Assembly (NCBI GenBank): GCA_910592205.1
Contig: CAJVPJ010000072.1
Location: 1 to 48,948, forward strand
Source of the DNA: Paraglomus occultum
Lineage: Eukaryota > Glomeromycota > Glomeromycetes > Paraglomerales > Paraglomeraceae
Direction: 5' to 3'
Length of the DNA stretch: 48,948 nucleotides
The position numbers were made by a program, and so were the translations under genes. The notes under the pieces were generated by a model. The model made no database searches and had not been told where the DNA came from. It saw only the letters and a list, made by a program, of their open reading frames with translations. Below, in pieces: positions 27,306-37,236 of the stretch (positions within the stretch are counted from its first letter, which is position 1; each line of letters begins with the position of its first letter).

Positions 27306-28598
27306 TTACGCGAGTGATATTAATAGCAAGCATAGATCGAAATTGAGAATAATACAACATTGAAACCGGATCAACGTTGTTTCTTTTTCGAGTTCTTTTT
27401 TTTTTCGATTCTTTTTCTTCTTTGAACCATCAATCATTTGTGTGGCGTTTGCTGAATCTAGGAGAAAAGAAACTGATTGTAAAATTTAAGATAAAAAAGA
27501 GAATGAATAAAATCTCGACATACCATCCTTAACGTCCTCAAATTCAACAATACCATCGAGCTCTACAACCCATATTAAACGGCTAGTCCGAGACTCTATT
27601 GTCGCCTCATTTCTATAATCCCCAAATGACCATAAAACATCATCCATTGACTCCCATTCGAACACACGACCGTAGCAGTCTAGGAAAAGAATTCCAGCGT
27701 ATCATTTTCCGATGAGAATGATATGATCGAAGCCATACTCTTTAACGAGTTCCATATAACATACAAGATGAGAAGGTTCCCCACCTTCAATATAACAGTT
27801 AAGATACGTTTACGATCTTTTTTATTTGTGATCGTTTCGACTAACATAAATGGGTTTTCTGGAATCTTGCAACCTTCTCGAGATTCATCCTGATTTTCAC
27901 CCTTTGGCACATTACACATGGTTTCCGGAATTCTTGCTTTGACAGATGAAACGTTAGGGACCACAAGACGACATGGTGTCTTAGGCTTCTCTTTCGTCCA
28001 TGCATTGCCCGCCAAGGCACCGACTCGACGCAGTGGCCCCAAGGATGGTTGCAACGATTGGATTCTCTCCAGGTTTGGGCAACATTCGAATTGCACCATT
28101 GTAATATCGTCGGTCGACGACCTGTTCTTTTGTTTTTGTTGTTGTTGTTTTTTGGGAGCAATGTCTTCGTACGGTAGTGGTTGTTGTTGTCGTTGACGTT
28201 GTGGTTGTTTTTTGGGAGCAATGTCTTCGTACGGTAGTGGTTGGTATAGTCCTCACCATTGCTATTGAGTGGTTGTTCTCGTATATCATCGTTCCTGTTC
28301 GTATTCCACTGCGGACTGACGCTCCGAACATAAATTTTACGATCTTCCCTTCTTTCGTTGATGCCGTTACATTACTGTTGTTGGGCGACCCAACACATTC
28401 GGTTCCATCATCGCAATTTTGTCTGCCAAGACAATTAACATTCGGGAAAGACATCTCTTCTGGTCTTGAGGCTCCATTTCCTTGTAAGACTCCATTCTCA
28501 TTATGTGGATTGTTCAAAGGAGAGCTATTGCAATGGGGTGGTTCTATCGGCTTCCCTTCGACACCAAACATTGGGCTCCCCTGTTTTGGATTCCTCAT
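27306..28598 (-). pseudogene. Broken member of a lineage-specific family (FEWxxM motif), copy 1
   Basis: Minus strand from MRNPKQGSPMFGVEGKP to a Lys-rich end (DGSKKKKNRKKKELEK). The coding signal changes frame: an N-terminal Asn/Pro/Ser-rich part to about 28245, then LPYEDIAPKKQ repeats and MVQFECCPNLERIQ to about 27800, then a third frame with YIEGGEPSHLVCYMEL, GFDHIILIGK, an in-frame TGA, YAGILFLDCYGRVFEWESM and IWVVELDGIVEFEDV. A last exon after GTATGT (27527) carries the basic tail. At least two frameshifts and one stop make it a pseudogene unless the assembly is wrong. The segment LFLDCYGRVFEWESM parallels WMLDDRGIMFEWNDM in the gene at 47.6-48.5 kb. No known domain; from memory similar proteins are common in Rhizophagus. 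Confidence 0.6.
28146..28244 (-). repeat. 60-bp tandem duplication encoding LPYEDIAPKKQ
   Basis: Two copies with a period of exactly 60 bp share about 39 identical bases each. On the minus strand each encodes LPYEDIAPKKQ plus a Gln/Arg-rich linker. Being 20 codons long, the duplication itself keeps the frame. Confidence 0.88.
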
Positions 28599-28876
28599 CT
28601 CAAATTTCAATATAACTTTGTTTTGGTTTTGAACAAAACACGTCAAACACGTATGCAATTTTCGTGTTGTGGCTCTTGTATTACAATGACCTCACTTTTT
28701 ATATAAAACGTCGAAATACACTTTTACAAGTTTAATTTTATTATTACTTACTACCTTTTAGAATATTTTCCTTCAAAATGGTTTTCTGGGCAAAATCCAG
28801 TCGTGGTAAAGTTTATACAAGTCCTTACTCATAACAAAATGTGAAGGAGAAAAGCTTTTCAAGTGCGCAGTAACAG

Positions 28877-29803
28877 TTGACGCTATATGGAGCAAGGCAC
28901 TTAAAATATGTATCTGCTGTTAATTTGGCTGCTTCAGCAATTAAGTATTCGTCAGTAAGGTCAAAAACGATTATCGACATTGATAACCATATAATAATAA
29001 TGAGCTCCGGTGGCTATTCAAAGTTTACTAATTGGTTAGAAACTTTAGCTACAGAACCGCCACCACTTCCCAAAGGTTTCTTATTTTTAGCCTTCGACAA
29101 TGAACAGAAAGGTCAAAAAAATTACTTAGATCGTGGATCTAATACGGTTATATTCCACACTGTTACGAGTTTTGTCGGTTTAATTACGATCAAATGCTGA
29201 TGTTCAGAATACAGATCCCTGGTTATAATCCGATCTTCCCCGACAGCATTATGAAGAATCATTTTCTTTAACTTCCGGTATGAGAAATGAAATTCACGAA
29301 GATCTTATTAATTATCTAAGAAGAGCTTTGTATTGAGAAAAATAAAAAAATCGATGAATCAGTACTTCACCAAAGCCAAACGGGGTATAAGAAGCGAATC
29401 TATCCCACGTGCCATAATAACTTATCAACTGATGGATCTCAAATCAGAAATACCGCCGCCGCAGAATCACAAGTCAATTAATCTCGCATGTTTGGAAAGA
29501 CACAATCAAATCTGAAGAGTGAGGTTTATACGCCACAATTATTCGAGGGATGCTTGAGAAGTATCTGGGCGTCAAGGATGGTAGTCGTAAGATTTTCCTT
29601 TGCTTATATTAGCTCTCCCCCGCGAATGAATATAATGTGCGGCTCTCATGTGCGGGTCTTCCCGCGAATGAAGTGTGATATTGGTTCCAGGTGCTCTTCA
29701 TGAAGAGATGAATAGGTTAAAAGCATTTGTTGAACTGAACTGGGATATTGATATAAGAGATTTTGCTCAGTGTCAGGGATATCGAACTGAAAATCAACTA
29801 TAG
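28877..29803 (+). pseudogene. Decayed coding relic, probably of a large repeated protein
   Basis: The plus strand carries separate coding-like pieces in several frames: GGYSKFTNWLETLATEPPPL and KGFLFLAFDNEQKGQKNYLD then NTVIFHTVTSFV (to about 29180), and later MNRLKAFVELNWDIDIRDF and QCQGYRTENQL ending at about 29803. Stops and frame changes separate them. The wording resembles, from memory, large repeated proteins of unknown function in glomeromycete genomes, possibly transposon-derived, but I cannot name the family. No terminal repeats found. Confidence 0.4.
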
Positions 29804-29934
29804 TTTTTTAAAATGTCCTGATCATTTTATTAATTGCTCAAAGAATTGAGACTAAAATTTTTATATGTTATAATCTAGCTTCTTCTGAATCTATGTATAA
29901 GACTAATATTTTGTTGGCCAACCCTTGCTTGTAA

Positions 29935-30155
29935 TTAAATTCATTAAAACATAATTAGAAATTTGGCTCCATTCTTCCTGTAATGCTGTCTCAAGTTCCT
30001 TACATTTTTAGGCAAATTTGAATGTGTCTTTCCAGTCCTGATCAAATCTGATCTTCTTTTCTGCAACCCATTTATTAACATCTTTTGCAGTGTGAATGGG
30101 GGCATTGTCATCTTGAAACAAATACCCTTTACATTTTTTCTGGCGATCCCCGTGA
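29935..30155 (-). pseudogene. Fragment of an older Tc1/mariner transposase
   Basis: On the minus strand the frame reads GYLFQDDNAPIHTAKDVNKW (second catalytic Asp region of Tc1-type DDE transposases) and, after a stop, EEWSQISNYVLMNLITSKGW then PTKY (family C-terminus). The DxNPIE catalytic-Glu block that belongs between them is missing. It differs from the neighbouring element, which has its own QQDNDSKH motif, so this is an older fragment of another family lying against the left end of that element. Confidence 0.75.
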
Positions 30156-30166
30156 GTTACAGTGTA

Positions 30167-31458
30167 AGTGCACGAAAAAAGTAATGAGAATGACGTTTTT
30201 ATTTATAGTACAACGAAAATGGGATAAAATATACAAAATTTTGCAGTTATACTGCCTATGATAGGATAAACAAATTTACTTACAAACATTTAATAGTTTA
30301 TCTTATCGCCCTTTTTTGCAATTATTTCCTCCAATCTTCTGGGCATGCTACGAGCCAAATTAACAAAGGTCTCAGTTTCAACCCTATCCCATTCTTTCTG
30401 AATTATCTCACGAAAAAAGTCCTTGATAACTGCTTTCTTTTACCTAACAGTTTGTTGACGTGTTTCTCTACACCATTCTTTATAAAATTTCAATTGGGTT
30501 AATATCTGGACTATTAGACGGCCAATCCAAATTTTTGGGTATCGCTGCATAAGAAGTTCCATGTTTTATGCTTCGAATCATTATCTTGTTGGAACATCCA
30601 ATTGTTTCCCATAATAATAATAGTATTTGCAATTATCAAAAAGATTTTCAGCCAAAATCTTACGATAAAGAGACCGTCCGTAATATCCGTGAAGAGAAAA
30701 AAGCCAACAGAACCTTTTACTGAGAAGGCACCCTATGCGTAAACTTTATAGGGTGTTTTACCATAGCCTTACTTGGAGGTCGAGTACCATTTTTGTAAAA
30801 TACTTTGAGTGTTTCGAAACATCTGGAACGTAGTTTCATCAGAAAATATGACCTTATTCCAATTTTGTTTCTTGTATTTTATGGCGAATGCTACTCGATT
30901 TTGTTTATGAGTGGCTGTAAGAAGAGGGATGGATTTTGAAACTGTGGCGTGATTTTGGAGGTTATGGAGTTCATTGAGTACTGTCTGACTGTTAACATTT
31001 AAGTTAGGATGATAATCATTTAAAGTATTTGCAAGTTCAGCACTCGTAGAGTATTTGTTTGCTGAGACGAGTTGGCCAAGATGCCGACACTGTTTAGGAG
31101 AAAGTTTTCTTGGTCTCCCGGGCCGGGGCTGAGGGTCTAAGAAATATATTTCAACTTTTTTGATATAGTGGAGAGTGGAATAGAAGTTAATTTGTGCAAA
31201 GCGTCAGCATCACGCGTGCCAGCCTCCTACAAAAAGGTTATTATCATATAACGTTGAGTAAGCGAGGGTTTGGTCATTTTGTGTGTTGAATGTAATGTTA
31301 GTAAACGTGTAACAAAAATCAAAAACAAATGTGGTCGCGTTATCTAACAGGCTGTGTTAACACTTGTCATACAGATTTTTTTTAATTGGTTGAATATGAC
31401 AAAAAAAATCGATTTTTATTGTAATACATTTTATTCTCGTTACTTTTTTCGTGCACTG
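30167..31458 (-). mobile_element. Tc1/mariner element, about 1.29 kb, with decayed transposase
   Basis: Terminal inverted repeats share AGTGCACGAAAAAAGTAA then GAGAAT at both ends, flanked by TA (30165-30166, 31459-31460). One terminal C is missing on the left. The size is typical of a full-length Tc1 element. Its transposase runs on the minus strand and is listed separately. Confidence 0.9.
30270..31235 (-). pseudogene. Tc1-type DDE transposase with frameshifts
   Basis: Minus-strand pieces in order: GRPRKLSPKQCRHLGQLV (helix-turn-helix region), a long stretch to KKQNWNKVIFSDETTFQMF (first catalytic Asp in SDET), NNWMFQQDNDSKHKTW (second Asp), then in another frame LDWPSNSPDINPIEIL (catalytic Glu in DINPIE), and a C-terminal MPRRLEEIIAKKGD. 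A stop follows WYSTSK, and at least two frame changes occur around the second Asp and after DINPIE. The catalytic residues survive but the frame does not, so the copy is inactive. Confidence 0.88.
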
Positions 31459-31710
31459 TAAATTTTGGCGATCAAGTCAAAGACGTGCGTCTGATAAATT
31501 ATTGGAAATACTGAAAACTGATATATGAAATATTTTTTAATCTTGGGAAGATCACAGATTATCAGACTGGAGATGCTAGAACGTCGGCAAGGACACCGGT
31601 GAGGGCGCCGGTGAAATAGACGATAAATCAGGTGTATTGAAGAGGAACAACTGATGTGCTCGGTGGGGGTAGGATGAAGACAAAGCACGCTGATAGAAGA
31701 TACGAATGAA

Positions 31711-32880
31711 GGATTTAAAACTATAACAGGTCCAGAGATTAGTAAATCGGTTAAGATAACGGGAGCTCAGGCAGATCAGAAGATTTCTCCTCATGATATC
31801 GACGCGTTCTGGCTACAGCGTTTGATAGCCAACTACTATTCGGATCCGCATACTGCATAAGAGAAGACTACCAGTACAATACAGATTCTGGCATCTGATA
31901 TTAATACTCGCGACTATGAAAACGAATTGATGATTATGACAAATTTGATCTACTCAAGATAACCGACATATGGTGCAACAAGTTGGCTAGAACCGGTACA
32001 GATACCGAGAGACAACAATTGAAACGTGAAATGGATTCTTCAAGATCTTGGCGGAGAGAGAATAATACGCGAGAGGTGAGGGTGATTATTCAGCTATGAG
32101 GAAATTCACGACTTTTTGATATGTTACTTCGTTCATTACTTGGAATCGCTTATAGCCTTTTTCTCTGTTACGTCAATAAAGAAGAGTCCTTTTTTTTGTC
32201 GACTCGTAAGAAGGTGGCTGCGTCATCGTAGTTGGGTAACGTAGTGATAATCCAACCAGTCTAATCAACTGTTGGTCAGTTCCATAAGTCTGATAATCCG
32301 AGATCCTCATCGCGATGCTTGCCAATTTCATTTAATATACAGATCATAGCTACATTCGTTCTACCAGCACTAGTCGGCACAGAAAATAATATCATCCGTC
32401 GTGAAAGCAACAAAATATACTGTTGAGTTTTTCAGCAGCTTTAAACGCAGCCTGGGCCCATTCAGATACATCAGATCTGACAATTATTTCTCATCAGCCG
32501 CAAACGATTTCGGTTTGGGGGAGGCACATGGAAAAAGCTGGTATTTTAATATTGTGAATTAACGCAAAGAGATAGCCGAGACAGCCAAGACTATCCGTGA
32601 CATGGCTCTAGAGAAAGATTCAATTGGTAGATTCTTGAGAGAAGATTATGCTAGTCAAATATACTCGGGCCGGCGGGTGACCTTAGTCCCTGCAGATGTT
32701 AAGTCGAGCTAGTAGGCCTCAATATGACACTGAGGACGAAGATATCACAATCACTTCGAATACTGAGCTACAATATTATTTGTCACTTTTATCAACAACT
32801 GCCGATTGTAAGTCAGTTCATTAAATTGGCTGATAACTTGAATGCAACGATGAAACATTACAATGGTTAGGATATTAAAA
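31711..32880 (+). pseudogene. BRR2 (U5 snRNP helicase) relic with inverted middle segment
   Basis: Plus-strand pieces: ITGPEISKSVKI, PHDIDAFWLQRLIANYY and DPHTA-stop-EKT, a region like YDKFDL and WCNKLARTGTDTERQQL (31711 to about 32085). Then 32545-32090 reads on the minus strand: HVPPPKPKSFAADEK, EWAQAAFKAAEKLN, PTSAGRTNVAMICILNEIGK (decayed Walker A), RLVGLS then LPNY-like and RFQVMNEVTYQKVV. Then plus strand again: [40 protein letters not shown] and LQWLGY. This is the N-terminal and first-helicase-cassette part of BRR2 (normally about 2150 residues), with large deletions, stops and frame changes. The order is what one inversion of about 450 bp would give. The second cassette and Sec63 domains are absent. 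Not functional. Confidence 0.87.
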
Positions 32881-33275
32881 ATTCTTTTTCGAAGACGCCT
32901 ATTGTCCGTATTTCCTATCTAGCTTGCCATTATTTGGTATCGTATTTTCAGAAAAAAATAATTATATATTCAGACCTGTTATCGTTTTAAGCTGTCACTT
33001 TCATCGAACTACTACTTCATTGAACTTTTGCTAATTACCAGATACCGAAAATAAACGCGTGCTGTCCAGCCATCTGAATTAATTGGGTTGTTGATGAAAT
33101 TGTTTGTCCTCCCATTGGTCAAATTGTACTTCAGCCAATAAAACTGCAAATACCAGATCACGTTCTACTCCGCTTTAGCCTATCCCCCCTAATTTAGCCA
33201 GTCACGGTTTTCGGTTTATAAAAAGAATGCGCGAATAATATTTATTTCGCGTTCTCAAGAGTCTTGCACATAACC
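32881..33275 (+). promoter_or_regulatory. Thymidylate synthase promoter region
   Basis: The region holds ACGCGT (33055-33060), the MluI cell-cycle box bound by MBF in yeasts, about 215 bp before the ATG. There are CCAAT-type boxes near 33112 (ATTGG) and 33134 (CCAAT), TATAAAAA at 33217-33224, and two E2F-like motifs: GCGCGAA (33229-33235) and TTTCGCG (33245-33251). The ATG at 33276 has the context ACCATGG. Thymidylate synthase is a classical MBF/E2F target in yeast and animals. The sites are seen; their use is inference. Confidence 0.5.
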
Positions 33276-34262
33276 ATGGAATCTACTACAATACGTTCGC
33301 GACCTAAACCGGCTCATGAGGAACATCAATATCTCGATTTAATTCGCTATATTTTAAAGAATGGCGAACGTCGACAAGATCGCACAGGCACAGGGACAAT
33401 ATCTATCTTCGCTCCACCTCAACTTCGATTCTCTTTGAAAGACAACATATTCCCATTGCTGACCACAAAACGCGTATTTTTACGTGGTGTTTTGGAAGAA
33501 CTGCTTTGGTTTATAAAAGGCGATACAAATTCTCGCCATTTGACAGAGAGAGGCATTCATATATGGGATGGGAACGGTTCGCGTGAGTTTCTAGATCGAG
33601 TTGGACTGTCGCATAGGAAAGAAGGAGACTTGGGACCAATATACGGATTCCAATGGCGGCACTTTGGAGCTCAATATGTCGATTGCGATACAGATTACAC
33701 TGGACAAGGCTTTGATCAATTAAGCGACGTTATTGACAAGATTAAAAACAACCCTTACGATAGGAGAATAATTATGAGTGCTTGGAATCCAGCAGGTGAG
33801 CGATCTGTTCATAATATCTATTGCATGGTCGTCACTTTATTTACTCGAGTTTCACTATTTTTAGATTTGAGTAAGATGGCATTGCCACCCTGTCATATGT
33901 TTTGTCAATTCTACGTATCGAAGGTATCCTCTCCACCGTCTCTATCTTGCTTATTATATCAGCGTTCATGTGATATGGGTCTTGGTGTACCCTTTAACAT
34001 AGCAAGCTATGCGTTACTTACTCGTATGATTGCTCACGTAACCGGACTAGTTCCGGGAGAGCTCATCCATACAATGGGCGATGCACATGTTTATCTTGAT
34101 CACATAGAAGCGCTTGAGATACAGTTACAGAGAGAACCACGACAATTTCCAAGATTAGAGATAGTGCGCCAGGTAGAAGATATTGACAGTTTTAAGTTCG
34201 AGGATTTCAAAATTATAGGTTATAGTCCGCATGATAAAATAGAGATGAAAATGTCGGTATAA
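33276..34262 (+). CDS. Thymidylate synthase
   Basis: Two exons (33276-33795, 33865-34262) give 305 residues. The enzyme methylates dUMP to dTMP using methylenetetrahydrofolate, producing dihydrofolate, for DNA synthesis. Signatures are [84 protein letters not shown] with catalytic Cys183, [19 protein letters not shown] and [16 protein letters not shown]. The ending KMSV is like the fungal and animal enzymes. The 69-bp intron is a multiple of three without stops, so unspliced RNA would encode a 23-residue insertion next to the active site; removing it restores the canonical WNPADL. A few extra residues (VSSPPS) follow YVSK compared with most family members. An upstream in-frame TTG is not the start. 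Confidence 0.97.
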   Translation: MESTTIRSRPKPAHEEHQYLDLIRYILKNGERRQDRTGTGTISIFAPPQLRFSLKDNIFPLLTTKRVFLRGVLEELLWFIKGDTNSRHLTERGIHIWDGNGSREFLDRVGLSHRKEGDLGPIYGFQWRHFGAQYVDCDTDYTGQGFDQLSDVIDKIKNNPYDRRIIMSAWNPAGERSVHNIYCMVVTLFTRVSLFLDLSKMALPPCHMFCQFYVSKVSSPPSLSCLLYQRSCDMGLGVPFNIASYALLTRMIAHVTGLVPGELIHTMGDAHVYLDHIEALEIQLQREPRQFPRLEIVRQVEDIDSFKFEDFKIIGYSPHDKIEMKMSV

Positions 34263-35166
34263 TACTCGACTTGTTATGACTGTAAAAAAAAAGGCGTTAC
34301 TTCCTTGCTAATAAGCCTGTATATTAAATTCGAGGCCTTAATCATTAGTTGTACGATTACTATGAATTAATGATTAAATGATTCCTATTTGCATGATACA
34401 CAAGTTCTTTATCGAAAACGACGCAAACCATTTTTTTTCTCTGATAATTCAGTACTGTAAAACTTCTGTTGAAACTATTATTACTGCGCTTTCTCTGGCG
34501 GTAGTAATCGGCTCACATAGTAAGCGTAAAGAGGGGGACAGACGAGAATCGGTTTTTCGTTTGGTCTTCAATGTCAACTTTTCCAACATCGCAGATCCGC
34601 GAGCCAAAAGAACACAATTGAGAAACAATTCGTTTTCTGCCAACAACAGTGCGAAACCTGGGATAAAAATGATACGAAAAGTCACATTGTGCGCATCGCT
34701 GATCAGCATTAAATGCCTTCTTTATGACTTTCGAAACACAGTAGATCAACATTTCAGCGTACATTCTTTAGTAAGTTTCCATCGTGCGCTTCGATTCGAA
34801 ATGTCTTTGGCTCCTAAGCTTTGAACAGACTATGATTACAACAGACACCATACTTTTACGTCGCATAATAATAAAAAACTTTCTCAGATGATGCTTGGCA
34901 CGAAAATAATCCTTTGAATAGTTACAAACACTCGAACAAAGTGATGGTCGAGTCTATCACTTATCAAGAAAACTTGCATTGATGTCGAGGCATGTTCGAA
35001 ATTTCACAAATTCTTTAATACCGATTATACATGTCTGCCTGACATCACCAAGATAAATGCTATTCTGATTACTTGACAGACGTAATTAACGAATCGCAAA
35101 TTGTGAAAAGTATGCTCGCTGAATAAAAAGTTTATATTGTTAAGATACGATATAAATGATACATGC
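34263..35166. other. Intergenic stretch between thymidylate synthase and P2 genes
   Basis: Overlapping open frames on both strands at 34378-34824 and 34764-34449 have no recognisable product and are probably chance. An inverted repeat TTAATCATT/AATGATTAA (34338-34377) about 76 bp after the thymidylate synthase stop could be part of its 3' end. Confidence 0.45.
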
Positions 35167-35650
35167 TTAATCGAAGAGACCGAATCCCATATCCTACAAG
35201 AAAGAGAGATGAGCGTTAGATAACGATTATGGTGCAAATTGTGGAAAAGATAGCGTTAGACAAATAAGTACCCCATCAGATTCTTCCTCTTCCTCCTTTG
35301 CTTCTTCGGTTGGAGCTGTTTCTCCTCCACCAGATGCACCACCACCATCTCCCCCAGTGGCACCTCCAGAAACAGCAACGCCGCCAGTGGGTACAGACGC
35401 CAATTTAGCTTGGCCCTCAGCGATTAACTAAATAAACATCGTAAAAAATCAAAAGATCGAGATACACGTACGATAATATCATGTCTTACATTACCTCGTT
35501 GATGTTTTTGCCTTCCAATTCCGTAAGTAGAGCGTTTAATTTGTCATTGTCGGCCTCTATACCGACTGATTGCAAGAGCTTTTTAATGTCTTTTGCAGAA
35601 GGTTTCTTGCCAGCAGCATCTAGCAAAAGATATGCAGCGAGATGCTTCAT
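35167..35650 (-). CDS. 60S acidic ribosomal protein P2
   Basis: Three exons, all phase 0 (35650-35495, 35427-35272, 35193-35167), give 112 residues. P2 dimerises with P1 on P0/uL10 to form the ribosomal stalk that recruits elongation factors. The N-terminus [19 protein letters not shown] matches P2 rather than P1, followed by [17 protein letters not shown] and [17 protein letters not shown]. The hinge is Gly-rich ([15 protein letters not shown]) rather than the usual Ala-rich one. The charged tail [16 protein letters not shown] carries the universal GFGLFD end, encoded by a separate 27-bp exon. Length fits (about 110). A likely 5'-leader intron lies upstream. Confidence 0.95.
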
Positions 35651-35661
35651 GTCGATGTATA

Positions 35662-35750
35662 CTAAGACTAAAATAATTACATTACGGACAAGATCAGATA
35701 TTTGTCATTACAAAGCGAGGGTAAAAACCTTAATATATTATTTTAGTTAC
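35662..35750 (-). other. Probable 5'-leader intron of the P2 gene
   Basis: On the minus strand GTAACT at 35750 and TTAG at 35662 would bound an 89-bp intron ending 11 bases before the ATG. Leader introns are common in ribosomal protein genes of fungi. Only cDNA would prove it. Confidence 0.45.
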
Positions 35751-35924
35751 CTCGTCCGAGGACTGTTCGGAATAGAGTGAGTGAAGAGGGAGAATTCAAG
35801 GAAGGGTGTCGTCGATGTTTATCTATTGGGAAAATTTTTCTCATGTCACGTGTTTTGTATTCAATAAAAAATGTAACTATCGAAAATTCCTAAGCGATGA
35901 GAATTGTATCCTCTATTCGAGTCA

Positions 35925-36120
35925 CGTTAACTAGATTCCCCTTTCTCGCCTTTGTTCAATTTCTTCAACATCGTGCTCAACGTGCCATTAGGACCTTTCC
36001 GATAACTTTGTAGTCTTCATTGAGAGGATAATTGATTTGTTTGCGTACTGCTTCATCGATTAAATGCACTTGTGTAGACCAAGGTAATGAATAGTGAGCT
36101 TTACCCTCTTGTTATAAAAT
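35925..36120 (-). pseudogene. Gene-tail relic, copy A (paralogous to 43172-43381)
   Basis: Minus-strand pieces KAHYSLPWSTQVHLIDEAV then RKQINYPLNEDYKVIGK and, in a shifted frame, GPNGTLSTMLKKLNKGEKG. The same sequence in an unbroken frame occurs at 43172-43381. A one-base loss at the K-G junction disrupts copy A. The parent family is not recognised. It lies between the P2 gene and a Tc1-like element. Confidence 0.6.
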
Positions 36121-36320
36121 GCCTTCTACCAACTTTTTCTGTTGGTTCTGCTAATTTCGTAAGAATTTCTCTCAAACTTAGCCTTAAGCAGAATTATGAT
36201 ATTTTTTCAACATAATTCGAACAACCTGCAATAAACTCGCAATAGACTGATTTGTAACTCGTTTCTGCTGGTAAAAATACAAGCGATTGACATTTCCACC
36301 ATGACTTGACAATCTATATA

Positions 36321-37222
36321 CAGTCTGTCTCAAAAAAAAAACCGGAATTAAAAAAAAAGGCAATTATATAATTATTACTACTGTAGCAAACAGTATAAAT
36401 GATGACTTGTTTGAAAGACAGAAAAGGATTGATTTATTAATAAAATTTAATATGGAATTCACTCTCCATTACTTTCAATAACAAGCTCACAACGCCGCCT
36501 CATTGAAGTTACAAGATTAATTAGAGTCAATTCTGGTATTTTTTCCCGCTCCTCAACCATAAACTACCTCAATTCGGTCAAATTTTTTGGCATCCGTCTT
36601 TCTGTGTTCCTCTTAACTATATTCCAATGGGTTCAAGTCAGGTCTTTTTCTAGTTATCCTTCAGATGACGTTTAGCCCATTCGACTCGTTGTCTCTTGTG
36701 GTCCGTTGTACGCCCAGTTCGAGCCAGATGCCGAGCAATTGTTGAATGGGAGACTTGTATATTCTGCTAGCAGTTTACTTTCTAAAGTCTGCGTCGGTAT
36801 AGAATGGCTTCTATGTATGTATTGACCTACTTTTCTAAAAATATCCGCAGTAATTTTGCGTTGTCGGCCATTTCCCCCAGCATGAGCCATAACGCCTTTT
36901 TTTTTTTGAGCTTTTTAACATTATCACAGATTGTTAAAAGTGGTATGTTCGTTAACTTATGTAATTTCGTTCCAGTACGAATCCCGTTATTCCACCAACG
37001 TAATAAAGTTTGATATTAAAATTTCTTGGTTTGAACCTGACTTTTTAGCTGCTATCTGCGGGCAAAAAAAAAAGCCTCGGGTTTTATAAAGTACCGAAGT
37101 TTGTAGCATTGTAAACAAACTTTATTTAAAATTTTACAGAACGCGAATTTGTTTATTTTTGATCGAGTTACGCGTGATTTAGTTATGTATAAATTATTCC
37201 CGTTTTTTTTTGAGACAAACTG
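36321..37222 (-). mobile_element. Internally deleted Tc1-like element, 902 bp
   Basis: Terminal inverted repeats read CAGTCTGTCTC then a poly-A run then CGG on the left, and CAGTTTGTCTC with the same run on the right; TA flanks both ends (36319-36320, 37223-37224). On the minus strand the relic reads AHAGGNGRQRKITADIFRKV (helix-turn-helix region), VARHLARTGRTTDHKRQR, VEWAKRHLKDN, then directly DLNPLEYS-like sequence and SMRRRCELVIESNGE-like C-terminus. The catalytic core with both Asp residues is deleted. The termini differ from the 30.2-kb element, so this is another family. Confidence 0.87.
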
Positions 37223-37236
37223 TATTTCAGCGTAAT

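Noticed and set aside
30159-31472. GGCGATC on both sides of the Tc1 element as a target duplication
   Set aside because: The copies are inexact, at different distances from the ends, and Tc1 elements duplicate TA, which is present.
33796-33864. Reading thymidylate synthase as one uninterrupted frame
   Set aside because: The 69-bp segment has GTGAGC...TTTTTAG borders and interrupts the universally conserved WNPADL motif; removing it restores the motif.
34378-34824. 148-codon plus-strand frame after thymidylate synthase
   Set aside because: Two antisense frames overlap it, it has no recognisable motif and lies in a region with no coding signal.
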